Part shown: positions 18,751 through 29,211 of the stretch, one piece after another
How the letters are laid out: each line of letters starts with the position of its first letter
How positions within the stretch are numbered: position 1 is the stretch's first letter
Source: W2P13-069 sp051876105
GTDB taxonomy: Bacteria; Actinomycetota; Coriobacteriia; Coriobacteriales; QAMH01
Direction of reading: 5' to 3'
Assembly (NCBI GenBank): GCA_051876105.1
Contig: JBJEHN010000073.1
Coordinates: forward strand, 6,299-70,298
DNA length: 64,000 nucleotides
Notes under the pieces: model-generated
What the model saw: the letters and a program-made list of their open reading frames with translations, nothing else
Database searches by the model: none
What the model was told of the DNA's origin: nothing
Made by a program: the position numbers and the translations under genes

Positions 18751-18771
18751 GGGCCGCTGCGGCCGGCAGCC

Positions 18772-21102
18772 CTACGCGGGGTCCTTGCTGCGCAGGGGCA
18801 TGTGGGCGATCACGTCTGCGTCGAGGCCGGTGAAGAGGCCCTCCTCGTAGAGGTCGACGGCACAGCTCGCGATCATGGTGGCGTTGTCCGTGCAGGCGTG
18901 GGCATCCGGCATCACTACGCGTACCCCGCGGCGGCCGAGCTTGTCGGCGAGTGCGGCGCGCAGGGCGGGGTTGCTCGCCACGCCGCCGCCCATGCAGAGC
19001 GTGCGGCAGCCCGTTTCCTTGCATGCCTGCCAGGCCTTGTGCACCTGCACATCCACGACAGCCGCCTGGAAGCTCGCAGCCAGGTCGGGGATGTTCACCG
19101 GCTCGCCCGCGGCGTTCCTCTTGTTGATGTAGGTGACCACTGCCGTCTTGAGCCCGCTGAGCGAGAAGCGCAGATCGCCGCTGTGCATCATCGCGCGCGG
19201 GAAGTCGATGGCCTGCGGGTCGCCCTGCGCGGCCAGGCGGCTGATGATGGGGCCGCCTGGGTAGCCCAGTCCCAGGGCCTTGGCAACCTTGTCGAAGGCC
19301 TCCCCCACCGCGTCGTCGAGGGTCGAGCCCAAGACGGCATAGTCGCCCCACTCCCTCACGTGCACGAGCATGGTGTGCCCGCCGCTCACCAGCAGGGCGA
19401 TGAAGGGGGTCTGGATGTCCGGCGCCACGTAGCGGTTGGCGTAGAGGTGGCCCTCCAGGTGGTTCACCCCGATGAGCGGCAGCCCGGTGGCAAAGCACAG
19501 CCCCTTGGCAAAGGCCAGGCCCACCACCAGCGCGCCCACGAGGCCGGGACCCTGGGTCACCGCCACGGCGGAGAGGTCCTCCCAGCGCGCGCCGGCCTGC
19601 CCCATCGCGTCCATCACCACAGGGACGATGGCCTCGGTGTGCTTGCGCGAGGCGATCTCCGGCACGACGCCGCCAAAGCGGCTGTGGAAGTCGATCTGGC
19701 TGGCCACCTGGTCTGCCCAGATGCGGCGCTCTCCGTCGACGACGGCCGCGGCGGTCTCGTCGCAAGAGCTCTCGATAGCCAGGATGAGGGGGCGGGCCGA
19801 GGCCGCGCAGGCACCCGCCTGCGCACGCGGGCCGCCGCCGGTCTCCATGCGCGCGCTGGCCCCTGAGGTGGCATAGCTGTAGGTCAAGGGCAGCTGGCCG
19901 CGCATGATCAGGGCGTCTGCGCGGTCGTGGTAGTAGCGGGGGCGCACCCCCACGTCCTCCAGGCCCAGCCGGTGGTAGAGCGCGATGGCAGGGGCGTTGT
20001 CTGTGCGGACCTCGAGGGTCACCGTCTCCGCACCTAAGGCGCGGGCGTCTGTGGCCACGCGCTCGATCAGGCGCTGGGCGATGCCTTGGCGGCGCTGGGC
20101 CGGGTCGACGCAGATGCTGAAGATGCAGAGCTCTCCATCGACCACCTGGCCGCCGGCACAGCCAACGAGACGCCCCTCCTTGCGGGCGACCCACCAGCTG
20201 CGGTCCGGGCGGCCGACCTCGTCAGCCAGCTTGCCCTCCGTCCAGGCGTCCTGCGGCATCGCGCGCTGCTGGAGCCCGACCGCGGCAGCGACGTCGTTCA
20301 CCGAGAGCGGGTGCAGGAAGAGGCCTCCCACGGCGCGGCCGTCTGCCACGCCGCTTTCGGGCAGGGCGTCTGCGATGCCCAGCCGCGCGCGTTCCGCCTC
20401 CTCGGCGTCGGAGAGGCGCGTATAGACAGGCAGCAGGACCGCCGGGTCCCCGCTGCCCAGCTCGCCGGCGCGGCGCAGGGCCGCATAGGCCTGCAGCAGG
20501 CCCTGGCCGTCGGGCGTCCACAGCTCCTCGGGGCCGATCGTGAAGGGGCCCTCCCCAAAGCATTCCGCGTGCTTGCGCAGGCCGTCGCCCAACAGCACCA
20601 GCTCCTCGCCGGCCTCGCGCCACGCCTGCGCGACCTGCGCAGGCTTGCAGACGCTGTCGAGGTCGAGGCGGCTGACGCCCTCGTCATCCAGCTCGAAGCG
20701 CACCGGGTAGACCTCCTTGCGCATGGCGTCCTCGACGACGCCCACGCGGCCGCGCAGGCCGGCGCGCCAGGCATGCCAGGCCACAGCGTCGATGGTCGAC
20801 ACGCCGTGGACGGGGCAGCCCAGGCCACAGGCGAGCCCCTTGGCTGTGGCGATGCCGATGCGCACGCCGGTGAACGAGCCCGGCCCCCTGCCCACGACGA
20901 CCACCCCGACGTCGCGCGGGGCCAGGCCGCTGCTCTCCAGCAGCGCAGCTGCCCTGTCGAGGAGGACCTGGTCGGACTGGCGCGGCGCAGGTGCGTCGCC
21001 GCTGGCGATGACGCGGGGGTCGCTGGGCGCCACATCGCCCACGCAGAGGGCGAGCATGTCGCTGGCGGTGTCGAAGGCCAGCGCGATCTTAGCTTGGGTC
21101 AC
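18772..21102 (-). CDS. tsaB-rimI-tsaD: TsaB-RimI-TsaD fusion: t6A37 tRNA modification and N-acetyltransferase
   Basis: One 776-aa chain holds three proteins that are separate in most bacteria. Residues 1-~250 are TsaB, an inactive ASKHA fold (F-D-T-A-S-D start, G-R-G-P-G-S-F-T-G). Residues ~258-405 are a GNAT acetyltransferase of the RimI type, with acetyl-CoA loop Q-R-R-Q-G-I-A at ~336-342. A ~30-residue linker leads to TsaD (~437-776), with S-C-D-E-T, metal-binding histidines in N-H-L-E-G-H (H548, H552) and S-G-G-H-T-M-L. TsaD with TsaB and TsaE transfers threonylcarbamoyl to A37 of ANN-decoding tRNAs. RimI acetylates the N-terminus of S18 in E. coli. It starts with GTG at 21102, six bases after the upstream stop. 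TsaE is encoded 2.2 kb upstream in the same direction. Confidence 0.95.
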   Translation of the reverse strand: MTQAKIALAFDTASDMLALCVGDVAPSDPRVIASGDAPAPRQSDQVLLDRAAALLESSGLAPRDVGVVVVGRGPGSFTGVRIGIATAKGLACGLGCPVHGVSTIDAVAWHAWRAGLRGRVGVVEDAMRKEVYPVRFELDDEGVSRLDLDSVCKPAQVAQAWREAGEELVLLGDGLRKHAECFGEGPFTIGPEELWTPDGQGLLQAYAALRRAGELGSGDPAVLLPVYTRLSDAEEAERARLGIADALPESGVADGRAVGGLFLHPLSVNDVAAAVGLQQRAMPQDAWTEGKLADEVGRPDRSWWVARKEGRLVGCAGGQVVDGELCIFSICVDPAQRRQGIAQRLIERVATDARALGAETVTLEVRTDNAPAIALYHRLGLEDVGVRPRYYHDRADALIMRGQLPLTYSYATSGASARMETGGGPRAQAGACAASARPLILAIESSCDETAAAVVDGERRIWADQVASQIDFHSRFGGVVPEIASRKHTEAIVPVVMDAMGQAGARWEDLSAVAVTQGPGLVGALVVGLAFAKGLCFATGLPLIGVNHLEGHLYANRYVAPDIQTPFIALLVSGGHTMLVHVREWGDYAVLGSTLDDAVGEAFDKVAKALGLGYPGGPIISRLAAQGDPQAIDFPRAMMHSGDLRFSLSGLKTAVVTYINKRNAAGEPVNIPDLAASFQAAVVDVQVHKAWQACKETGCRTLCMGGGVASNPALRAALADKLGRRGVRVVMPDAHACTDNATMIASCAVDLYEEGLFTGLDADVIAHMPLRSKDPA

Positions 21103-21108
21103 AGGGCA

Positions 21109-22389
21109 TCAGGCTCCAGAGAGGTCGGTGCGGATACTCATACCCTCGGTCAGGGAGGCGCCCTGGACGACCAGTTGGCCGTCTGGCGCGGTCCCGATCT
21201 GGGTCACGTTGCATTGCTTGACAGTAGCCGCGTCGACGACGGCCTCGACGTACATGCCGAAGCGGCCGTTGGCCACGGCTGTTGCGGGAACGTAGTATAC
21301 CGTCCCGTAGTCGAGGACGCTGATCTTGGCAGAGACCGCCATGCCCAGCTCGAGGCCCTGGGGCGCCTCGTCGAAGGCCAGCGTCACGCCGTAGAGCGTC
21401 CCGTTGCCGGCGGCGTCCCCCATCACCGCGCTGCTAGAGCTGCCAGCGGAGCTCTTGGCCGTGGGCGTGTCAGCCACCTTGAGGACGCTTGCCGCGAGCA
21501 CCTGCCCGGGCAGGGCGCTGCAGGTGACGCTTGCGAGCTGGCCCTTGCTGATGCTGCCCACCTTCGACTCGGGCACCTGCACCACGCAGTTGACCTTGGC
21601 GGTGTCCACCACTGTCATCAGCGTCCCCGCTGTAGCGGGGTACAGCTGCTGGCCGGGCTCAACCTGCAGACCCGCGACGGTGCCCCCTTGGGGCGCGGTC
21701 ACGGCCAGCTTGCCCTGCTCGCGCTTTGCCTTGGTGAAGGCAGAGCGCGCCTTGGCGGTGTCCTTCTCCGCCTTGGAGAGCGCCGCCTCCTGCTGGCTGG
21801 CTACCGCCTGGGCGTCGTCGACGGCAGCCTGGGCGCTCTCGACGGCCTCCTGGTAGGGAGTCTCGTCGAAGGGCTCATCGGGCCGCTGCGCGGCGGTGTC
21901 GCGGGCGGCCTCGAGGTTGCCCTGGGCCTTCTCGAGCCGCTCGGCAGCCCCTGCAAGCGCCTCCTGCGCCGCAGCGAGCGCGTCTTGCGCCTCGCGCTGG
22001 GCGGCCTGGCACGCACGGTAGTCGGCCAGGGCCTCCGCCAGCGCCTGGCTCACCGCCTCGTTCTCGAGCGTGAGCAGCAGGTCGCCCTTCTTGACGGCAT
22101 CGCCTTCCGCAACCTCGACGGAGAGGACGGTCCCCTCCACCTCGACGCAAACAGCCGAGACGCTGGCAGACTGGATCGCGCCGGTGACGTCGAGGTCGCT
22201 GGAGTAGCTGCTCGCGGCAAGGAGCATGGTGTCGTACTGCGCGGCAGGGCGGCTCTGGTTGGCAGAGAGCGTCTTGGTGAGCAGGTATGAGCCGCCCCCG
22301 AAGATGAGGACGGCGGCGGCGATGGCGATCCCAGCCGCCAAGCCGACCTGGCGGTTGCGAGCGCGGATCTTCTCGCGGGATGCTGGCAT
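21109..22389 (-). CDS. HlyD/MacA-type membrane-fusion (efflux adaptor) protein
   Basis: An exported adaptor with an N-terminal membrane anchor at about residues 17-37. It then has a split lipoyl/barrel-sandwich domain, a ~120-residue alpha-hairpin rich in Ala, Glu and Gln, and beta-barrel domains (T-A-P-Q-G-G-T-V-A-G-L marks re-entry into the lipoyl half). In Gram-positives such proteins partner with MacB-type ABC transporters. No ATPase or permease gene adjoins it, so its partner is elsewhere or it acts differently. GGAGGGG precedes the ATG. It lies between dnaJ-like and the t6A fusion gene, seven bases before the latter. Confidence 0.85.
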   Translation of the reverse strand: MPASREKIRARNRQVGLAAGIAIAAAVLIFGGGSYLLTKTLSANQSRPAAQYDTMLLAASSYSSDLDVTGAIQSASVSAVCVEVEGTVLSVEVAEGDAVKKGDLLLTLENEAVSQALAEALADYRACQAAQREAQDALAAAQEALAGAAERLEKAQGNLEAARDTAAQRPDEPFDETPYQEAVESAQAAVDDAQAVASQQEAALSKAEKDTAKARSAFTKAKREQGKLAVTAPQGGTVAGLQVEPGQQLYPATAGTLMTVVDTAKVNCVVQVPESKVGSISKGQLASVTCSALPGQVLAASVLKVADTPTAKSSAGSSSSAVMGDAAGNGTLYGVTLAFDEAPQGLELGMAVSAKISVLDYGTVYYVPATAVANGRFGMYVEAVVDAATVKQCNVTQIGTAPDGQLVVQGASLTEGMSIRTDLSGA

Positions 22390-22441
22390 GTGCCCCTCCA
22401 GGTGAAGAATGCGTACCCGTGGATTCTAGGGCATGGGGCGC

Positions 22442-23185
22442 CTAAGCGGTGCCGGCGGCAAAGGGGGCGCCCTGGCTGCTGCTGGAGGAGGAGCCCTGCT
22501 GGCCCTGGTTGGGGGATCCCTGTTCCTGGGTGGAGCCCTGCGTGCCGCCCTGGGAGCCGCTGCCGGAGTAGACCTGGCTGTAGCTGCTGTTGGGCCCGGA
22601 GCTCTGGCTGTAGTACACCGGTGTGTAGAAGAGCCGCGTGCAGGCCCCCATGAAGAGGTTGATCAGGAGATTGAGCGCCAGGAAGGCGATGATCCAGGTC
22701 ATGCAGCCGCCGCCGAAGACCGTGGTCTGCTGGCGCTGCTGCTGTTGGCGCTGGTACTGCTGTTGCTGCTGGCTGCGCTGCTGTTCGTAGTAGCTCGAGT
22801 CGTGCTGGGAGCCCTGGTTGCCGTACCAGCTGCGGAAGAACTCCTCGAAGGGGTCGTAGTACTCCCCCTGGCCCGAGCCGCCGGAGCGGGTGTAGCGGCC
22901 GGTGGTGGGGTCGTAGGTGTAGGTCTGGGTGTTGGCATAGCCGCCAGAGCTCTGCTGGGCATAGGGGTTGGATGCCTGCTGGCGCGCGCGGGGGCCGTAC
23001 GGGGTGCCGTTGGTGATGGCGTCGTAGGCGGCGTTGACCTCGGCCATCTTCCTGGCGGCTGCCTCGTCGCCGGGGTTGAGGTCGGGGTGGTACTTCTTTG
23101 CCAGCTTGCGGTACGCGCGGGTCACCTCGTCCTTCGAGGCGCCCTCGTTCAAGCCCAGGACCTTGTAGGGGTTTGTCTCTGCCAT
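22442..23185 (-). CDS. Membrane-anchored J-domain protein
   Basis: The N-terminal J-domain (~5-60) with HPD at 33-35 stimulates the DnaK ATPase. It lacks the Gly/Phe region, zinc-finger and substrate domains of a true DnaJ. Instead it has a Gln-rich stretch (~136-153) and a single hydrophobic segment at ~162-181, then a Ser/Gly/Gln-rich tail of ~65 residues. It is therefore probably a type III J-protein tethered to the membrane, recruiting DnaK there. The gene is 53 bp from the adaptor-protein gene downstream and 72 bp from tsaE upstream. AGGGAACC lies before the ATG. Its client is unknown. Confidence 0.85.
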   Translation of the reverse strand: MAETNPYKVLGLNEGASKDEVTRAYRKLAKKYHPDLNPGDEAAARKMAEVNAAYDAITNGTPYGPRARQQASNPYAQQSSGGYANTQTYTYDPTTGRYTRSGGSGQGEYYDPFEEFFRSWYGNQGSQHDSSYYEQQRSQQQQQYQRQQQQRQQTTVFGGGCMTWIIAFLALNLLINLFMGACTRLFYTPVYYSQSSGPNSSYSQVYSGSGSQGGTQGSTQEQGSPNQGQQGSSSSSSQGAPFAAGTA

Positions 23186-23257
23186 AGTGGTTCCCTATCT
23201 TACAGGGATTGCTTGAAGATTGGCTGAATGCCGCTCAACATGACGGCAACAGCTGCC

Positions 23258-23674
23258 CTAGCTCAGCGTTACGAGGCGCGAGCCGTCGTCGCGCACGCGC
23301 ACGTCCACATAGCGGCAGCCTGACGGCAGGGCGTCGGGGAACTTGTCGCCCCACTCCACCAGGCTCACCGCCCCGCTCTCCGTAAGGCCGTACCAGTCGA
23401 CGTCCTCGAGCTCCCACTCGCTCTCCAGGCGGTAGAGGTCCCAGTGCAGCAGCGGGAGCCGGCCGCTGTCGTAGCGCTCGACGATGGCGAAAGTGGGGCT
23501 CGTGACCTGCTCGGTCACGCCGAGCCCCTCGGCAAAGCCCTTCGAGAGGTGCGTCTTGCCGGCCCCGAGGTCGCCGGTGAGCACAAAGCAGCTGTCTGGC
23601 GCCGCCTCGAGCGCCAGGCGGCGCCCCAGCTCTATGGTCTCCTCGACGCTGTTGGAGATGAATGTCTCACCCAT
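23258..23674 (-). CDS. tsaE: tRNA threonylcarbamoyladenosine biosynthesis ATPase TsaE
   Basis: A small P-loop ATPase (138 aa) that drives the TsaB-TsaD cycle in t6A synthesis. Walker A G-D-L-G-A-G-K-T is at ~34-41; the switch P-T-F-A-I-V-E-R-Y and H-W-D-L-Y-R-L are as in the family. I start at ATG 23674, with GAGGAG upstream; it overlaps the end of the udg frame by eight bases. It is two genes upstream of the fused tsaB-rimI-tsaD, so all the t6A complex proteins except TsaC are within 5 kb. Confidence 0.94.
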   Translation of the reverse strand: MGETFISNSVEETIELGRRLALEAAPDSCFVLTGDLGAGKTHLSKGFAEGLGVTEQVTSPTFAIVERYDSGRLPLLHWDLYRLESEWELEDVDWYGLTESGAVSLVEWGDKFPDALPSGCRYVDVRVRDDGSRLVTLS

Positions 23675-24263
23675 CGGCGCGCTCCTCACCCCCGCCGGCG
23701 GAGAGCTTGGCATCGCGCTCGAGCAGGGCGCGCAGCAGGTCGAAGTCCTCCTCCAAAGCGGCGACCTTGGAGCGATCGTAGATCGCTGCCGCCGGGTGGA
23801 ACATGGGGATCACCCGCAAGGGGCCGGCGCTCTGCACGCGGCCGCGCAGGCGGGTGATCCCCTCGTTGGTCTGCAGGATGAACTTGGTGGCGAAGTTGCC
23901 CAGGGTCACGACGACGGTGGGGTGCACGCTGGCAACCTGCTGGCGCAGCCAGGGCGTGCACGCCTCTATCTCCTCCGGGCGCGGGTCGCGGTTGCCCGGC
24001 GGGCGGCACTTGAGGATGTTGGCGATGTAGATGTCCTCGCGCGGGATGCCGGCGCGCTGGAGCATCTGGTTGAGCAGCTGGCCGGCCGCGCCCACGAAGG
24101 GCTCGCCCTGCAGGTCCTCGTTCTTGCCAGGGCCCTCGCCTACGAACATCACGTTGGCATGGGGGTTTCCCACGCCGAAGACGAGGTTGGTGCGCGTGGC
24201 GGCGAGCGCGCACTTGGCGCAGCCCGCGCACTCGCGCTCTATGTCTGCGAGGGGGCGCGGCAT
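23667..24263 (-). CDS. Uracil-DNA glycosylase, family 4 (Fe-S type)
   Basis: Removes uracil from DNA as the first step of base excision repair. The 198-aa protein has N-terminal cysteines C12, C15 and C18 and further Cys in N-I-L-K-C-R-P-P-G-N-R-D-P-R and E-A-C-x-P-W-L. These fit the [4Fe-4S] ligands of UdgA/UDGa enzymes. The active-site motif G-E-G-P-G-K-N-E-D-L-Q-G-E-P-F-V-G and the end motif M-F-H-P-A-A are present. Its ATG overlaps the alr stop as TGATG. It lacks a strong ribosome-binding site, consistent with translational coupling. Confidence 0.93.
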   Translation of the reverse strand: MPRPLADIERECAGCAKCALAATRTNLVFGVGNPHANVMFVGEGPGKNEDLQGEPFVGAAGQLLNQMLQRAGIPREDIYIANILKCRPPGNRDPRPEEIEACTPWLRQQVASVHPTVVVTLGNFATKFILQTNEGITRLRGRVQSAGPLRVIPMFHPAAAIYDRSKVAALEEDFDLLRALLERDAKLSAGGGEERADG

Positions 24264-25579
24264 CAGACGTACACCCTGGGCAGGCGCAGGCCGAAGAGGC
24301 AGGTTATCTCGTGGGTGATCGTGCCCAGGGCCTCGGCCATGGTGTCTGCCGTGAGCTCGTAGTCGCCCTGGGTGCCGATGATGACGACCTCGTCGCCCGG
24401 CTGGGCGCCGCCGCCCTTGATGCCCGTCACGGAGTAGCCCAAGGGGATCTCGATCATCATCTGGTCCATGCAGATGTTGCCCACCTGGCTCACCGGGCGG
24501 CCGTTCCACAGCACCTTGAAGCCCTTCTTGGTGAGCTCTCGCCTGACACCATCTGCGTAGCCGAGCGGCAGGGTGGCGATCTGCACGGGCTTGCCCACGC
24601 GGTAGTTCATGCCGTAGCTCACGCCCTCGCCCACCTGGGGCTCCTTGACGGCGGAGATCTCTGCCTTGATGCTCATGGCCGGCTTGAGGACGACGCTGCC
24701 GCCGGAGACCTCGGGGTTGTAGTCGAGGCCGTAGAGGCAGATGCCCAGGCGCACCATGTCGTAGTGCACCTGCGGGTAGCGGAAGATCGAGGCGCTGTTG
24801 GCGGCATGGACGATGCCGGGGTTGAAGCCCGCCTCGCGGATGAGGCGCAGGGCCTCCTCGAAGCGGCGGTGCTGCTCGTAGAAGTCGAGCTGCTCGGCGC
24901 AGTCGGCGGTGGCGAAATGCGTGAAGGTACCCTCGTACTTGAGCGCCCTGTGGAACGAGATGCCCTTGATGAAGTCGCCCGCATCCAGGTAGAAGACGCC
25001 GATGCGGTTCATGCCGGTGTTCACCGCCAGGTGGAAGGGGGCCTCCCTGCCCTGGAGGTCTGCCTGCTCGGCGTAGTCGAGGGCGAACTCCTGGGTGTAG
25101 ACGGCGGGGGTGATGCTGTAGGCCAGCAGCAGCGGGATGGTGCGCTGCGGGGGCTGGGCCAGCAGGAGGATGGGCTCTGTGAAGCCGGCCTGGCGCAGCT
25201 CGACGCCCTCTTCCGGGGTGGCCACAGCAAGGCGGTCGGCACCGGCGTCGAGTGCGGCGCGCGCAACGCGGACGGCACCGTGGCCGTAGGCGTCTGCCTT
25301 GACGACGGCGCAGAGCAGGCGCTGCGGGCCGCAGGCGCGGCGGGCCTGCTGCACGTTGAACGCGATGGCGGAGAGGTCGATCTCTGCCCAGGCGCCGCGC
25401 GGGACGCTCTGGCGGGTGTAGGAGTCGTGGAGCGTGACGCTGGGCGCGCTCGCAGCCCGCTCGACCTCAGCCCCCAAGGTGAGCTGGGTGTCTCCAGCAC
25501 TGTCGAAGGGCCTGTCCCCTGCCGCTGTGTCGTTGGGCAGCTTGGGGTTGGAGCCGAAGTAGTTGATGGAATCAGTCAT
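24263..25579 (-). CDS. alr: Alanine racemase
   Basis: A PLP enzyme supplying D-alanine for peptidoglycan. The PLP-lysine signature A-V-V-K-A-D-A-Y-G-H-G (Lys ~94) and the second-site region Y-G-M-N-Y mark the fold. The chain is 438 aa because ~60 hydrophilic residues precede the normal start of the domain; that extension looks disordered. I start at ATG 25579, with AGAGGAC just upstream and an eight-base overlap with nnrD. The coupling alr-udg-tsaE resembles the alr-tsaE clusters of other Gram-positives. Confidence 0.95.
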   Translation of the reverse strand: MTDSINYFGSNPKLPNDTAAGDRPFDSAGDTQLTLGAEVERAASAPSVTLHDSYTRQSVPRGAWAEIDLSAIAFNVQQARRACGPQRLLCAVVKADAYGHGAVRVARAALDAGADRLAVATPEEGVELRQAGFTEPILLLAQPPQRTIPLLLAYSITPAVYTQEFALDYAEQADLQGREAPFHLAVNTGMNRIGVFYLDAGDFIKGISFHRALKYEGTFTHFATADCAEQLDFYEQHRRFEEALRLIREAGFNPGIVHAANSASIFRYPQVHYDMVRLGICLYGLDYNPEVSGGSVVLKPAMSIKAEISAVKEPQVGEGVSYGMNYRVGKPVQIATLPLGYADGVRRELTKKGFKVLWNGRPVSQVGNICMDQMMIEIPLGYSVTGIKGGGAQPGDEVVIIGTQGDYELTADTMAEALGTITHEITCLFGLRLPRVYV

Positions 25580-26549
25580 GCTCGTCCTCTTTTGCCTTGT
25601 TGCTTCCAGTCCCGCAGGCGCGTTGCAGTGCACCGGAGCGAGCGGCCGCCAAACGCGGCGAGAGCTCCTCCAGGCTGCACGCGGCACGCCCGATCCTTGC
25701 TATCAGGTCCTCTGGCATGACGCCGGGCACTCCCAGCTCGGCGGCGGCCAGCGCTCCGCTGCGCCCATGAAGATACACCCCAAGGCAGGCTGCGTCCACG
25801 TCGCGCAGGCCCTGAGCGCAAAACGCAGCGATCATGCCCGCTAGCACATCGCCGGTGCCGGCCTTCGCGAGCTCCGGGCCGGCGTTGCGGCACACCAGCA
25901 GGCTGCCGTCCGGGGCCGCCACCAGGGTCTGCGGGCCCTTGAGCACCGCGATGGCGCCATAGCGGCGTGCGAGCTCCCTGGCCGCGTCCTCGCGCGGGCC
26001 CAGCGCGCCGCCCAGCAGGCGTGCGGCCTCGCCCTCGTGCGGGGTGAGCAGCGTGCGGCACCCGCCCGCACGGCGCGCGTCCAGCAGCCCGGGGCTGCAG
26101 GCGAGCGCGAAGAGCGCGTCTGCGTCGAGCAGCAGGGGCAGGCCCATCAGCGCCGGGCTGCCCGCCACGGCGCGCACGAAGGCCGCGCACTCCGCCGTGC
26201 GGCCGATGCCCGGCCCCAGCAGCAGGGCTTTGGCCCGCGGGGCGCGCGCCTCCAGCTCGTCCAGCGCTGCAGCGGCAAAGCAGCCCCCCTCCTGGGCGCA
26301 GGGCACCACGGGAATGCTCAGCAGGTGTGCGCGGGCATCGTGAACGGCGGGCTCCGGGGTCAGCAGGGTCACGTAGCCGGCCCCGCTGCGCGCTGCGGCC
26401 TGGGCTGCGAGCACCGCTGCGCCCGGGTAGGCCCCAGAGCCTGCAGCTGCCAGCACCTGGCCCGCGCTGTACTTGTTGGCGTCTGCGGCGGGCAGGGGCA
26501 GCAGCCCGGCCGCATCGCAGGCCGTGAACTCGCGTGGAGGAGCTGCCAT
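25572..26549 (-). CDS. nnrD: ADP/ATP-dependent NAD(P)H-hydrate dehydratase
   Basis: Repairs damaged NAD(P)H hydrate (CARKD/YjeF C-terminal domain). Motifs in order: N-K-Y-S-A-G, L-G-P-G-I-G-R, L-L-L-D-A-D-A-L, L-T-P-H-E-G-E and A-K-A-G-T-G-D-V-L-A-G. The usual N-terminal epimerase NnrE is absent, so this is the dehydratase alone (325 aa). It starts one base after the acpS stop and runs eight bases into alr, suggesting acpS-nnrD-alr-udg-tsaE is one operon. Confidence 0.92.
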   Translation of the reverse strand: MAAPPREFTACDAAGLLPLPAADANKYSAGQVLAAAGSGAYPGAAVLAAQAAARSGAGYVTLLTPEPAVHDARAHLLSIPVVPCAQEGGCFAAAALDELEARAPRAKALLLGPGIGRTAECAAFVRAVAGSPALMGLPLLLDADALFALACSPGLLDARRAGGCRTLLTPHEGEAARLLGGALGPREDAARELARRYGAIAVLKGPQTLVAAPDGSLLVCRNAGPELAKAGTGDVLAGMIAAFCAQGLRDVDAACLGVYLHGRSGALAAAELGVPGVMPEDLIARIGRAACSLEELSPRLAAARSGALQRACGTGSNKAKEDEHD

Positions 26550-26550
26550 G

Positions 26551-27120
26551 CTAGGCGCCCTCCCCGCCTGCGGGCTCGGCTGGTGCCGGGGCGTCGAGCT
26601 CGTCGAGCATGCCGCGCAGCTCCTTGAAGGCAGAGGCGATCTGGCGCTTCTGGCTATTGCCCTGCTCGGGCGGGGCGGGCTTGGTGTCCTCGCGTGTGGC
26701 GATGGCGTTTGCCACCGCCGTGCCGTGGGTGCGGCTTAACGACACGGGGATCTCCAGGACACCCATCTCCTGAGCGATCTGCCGCGCGCGGTTGTGCAGC
26801 AGCACCACCGGCTTGCCGCGGTCGTTGTGGGTGACCTCAACGTCCGCGAAGCCCACGCCGCTGCCAAAGCCGGTGCCGAGCGCCTTGACCACCGCCTCCT
26901 TGGCAGCGAAGTGCGTGGCGTAGTGCACGGCGGGATTGTGCTTGGCATCGCAGTAGGCGCGCTCGCCCTCGGTGAAGACCTTCCTCGCAAAGGCAGGGCT
27001 GCGCTGCAGTATCGCCTCCATGCGGGGGATCTCCACGATGTCGACGCCGAGCCCCGCGATGGGGACGGTTGGCTGCGTTTGGGGCGCCTCGTTCAGCTCT
27101 TGGGGTTCTTCAACGCTCAT
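26551..27120 (-). CDS. acpS: Holo-[acyl-carrier-protein] synthase with C-terminal extension
   Basis: Transfers 4'-phosphopantetheine from CoA to acyl carrier protein. G-L-G-V-D-I-V-E-I-x-R (Mg ligand Asp), F-A-A-K-E-A-V-x-K-A-L-G-T-G and the C-terminal S-L-S-R-T-H are diagnostic. The catalytic core is ~20-140. A leader of ~20 residues and a C-terminal tail of ~45 make it 189 aa against the usual 120-130. The tail contains a short helix (A-F-K-E-L-R-G-M-L) of unknown use. It lies three bases after glmS and before nnrD. Confidence 0.94.
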   Translation of the reverse strand: MSVEEPQELNEAPQTQPTVPIAGLGVDIVEIPRMEAILQRSPAFARKVFTEGERAYCDAKHNPAVHYATHFAAKEAVVKALGTGFGSGVGFADVEVTHNDRGKPVVLLHNRARQIAQEMGVLEIPVSLSRTHGTAVANAIATREDTKPAPPEQGNSQKRQIASAFKELRGMLDELDAPAPAEPAGGEGA

Positions 27121-27123
27121 GTC

Positions 27124-28950
<1,827 letters not shown>

Positions 28951-29098
28951 AGAGGCGCTCCTTCTTGTGGATTTGCGTACCGAACGATTTTACCCGCAGG
29001 CACAGCCCGCTGGCCTCAGAGCCCGCCGCAGGGTGCCAGCGGTGGCAATGCAGCGCCCGCGAAGCGAAGGCGGCCCGAAAACCGCCTCGCTCATTGCA

Positions 29099-29149
29099 AA
29101 GAATGGGACAGTGGGGACAGTCCCCACTGTCCCCCACTGTCCCATTCTT
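29099..29149. repeat. REP-like palindromic element, copy 1
   Basis: 18-base arms (29099-29116 with 29132-29149) are perfect reverse complements around 15 bases. The core repeats the unit GGGGACAGT / ACTGTCCCC. A 32-base stretch starting at 29102 is identical to one starting at 61038, but here an extra CCCACTGT-like unit widens the middle. It lies between the rpmA terminator and glmS, in no gene. The form suits a REP/MITE-type dispersed repeat. Confidence 0.7.
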
Positions 29150-29154
29150 CGGGG

Positions 29155-29182
29155 ACCAAATGAAAAGACCCCCGTGCGGGGG
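29155..29182 (-). terminator. Rho-independent terminator after rpmA
   Basis: Minus strand: CCCCCG-CA-CGGGGG (29182-29169), then TCTTTTCATTT. It is 30 bases after the rpmA stop and closes the rplU-rpmA operon. Confidence 0.75.
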
Positions 29183-29211
29183 CCCTTCCATTGCTATGTC
29201 GCCAAGAGGCT

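Noticed and set aside
22690..22800. CRISPR-like or tandem repeat signal (CTG/TGC-rich repeats)
   Set aside because: It is the Gln-codon run of the J-protein gene.
28951..29098. Possible glmS ribozyme or riboswitch upstream of glmS
   Set aside because: The short leader holds no recognisable conserved core, and the obvious structure nearby is the dispersed palindrome.
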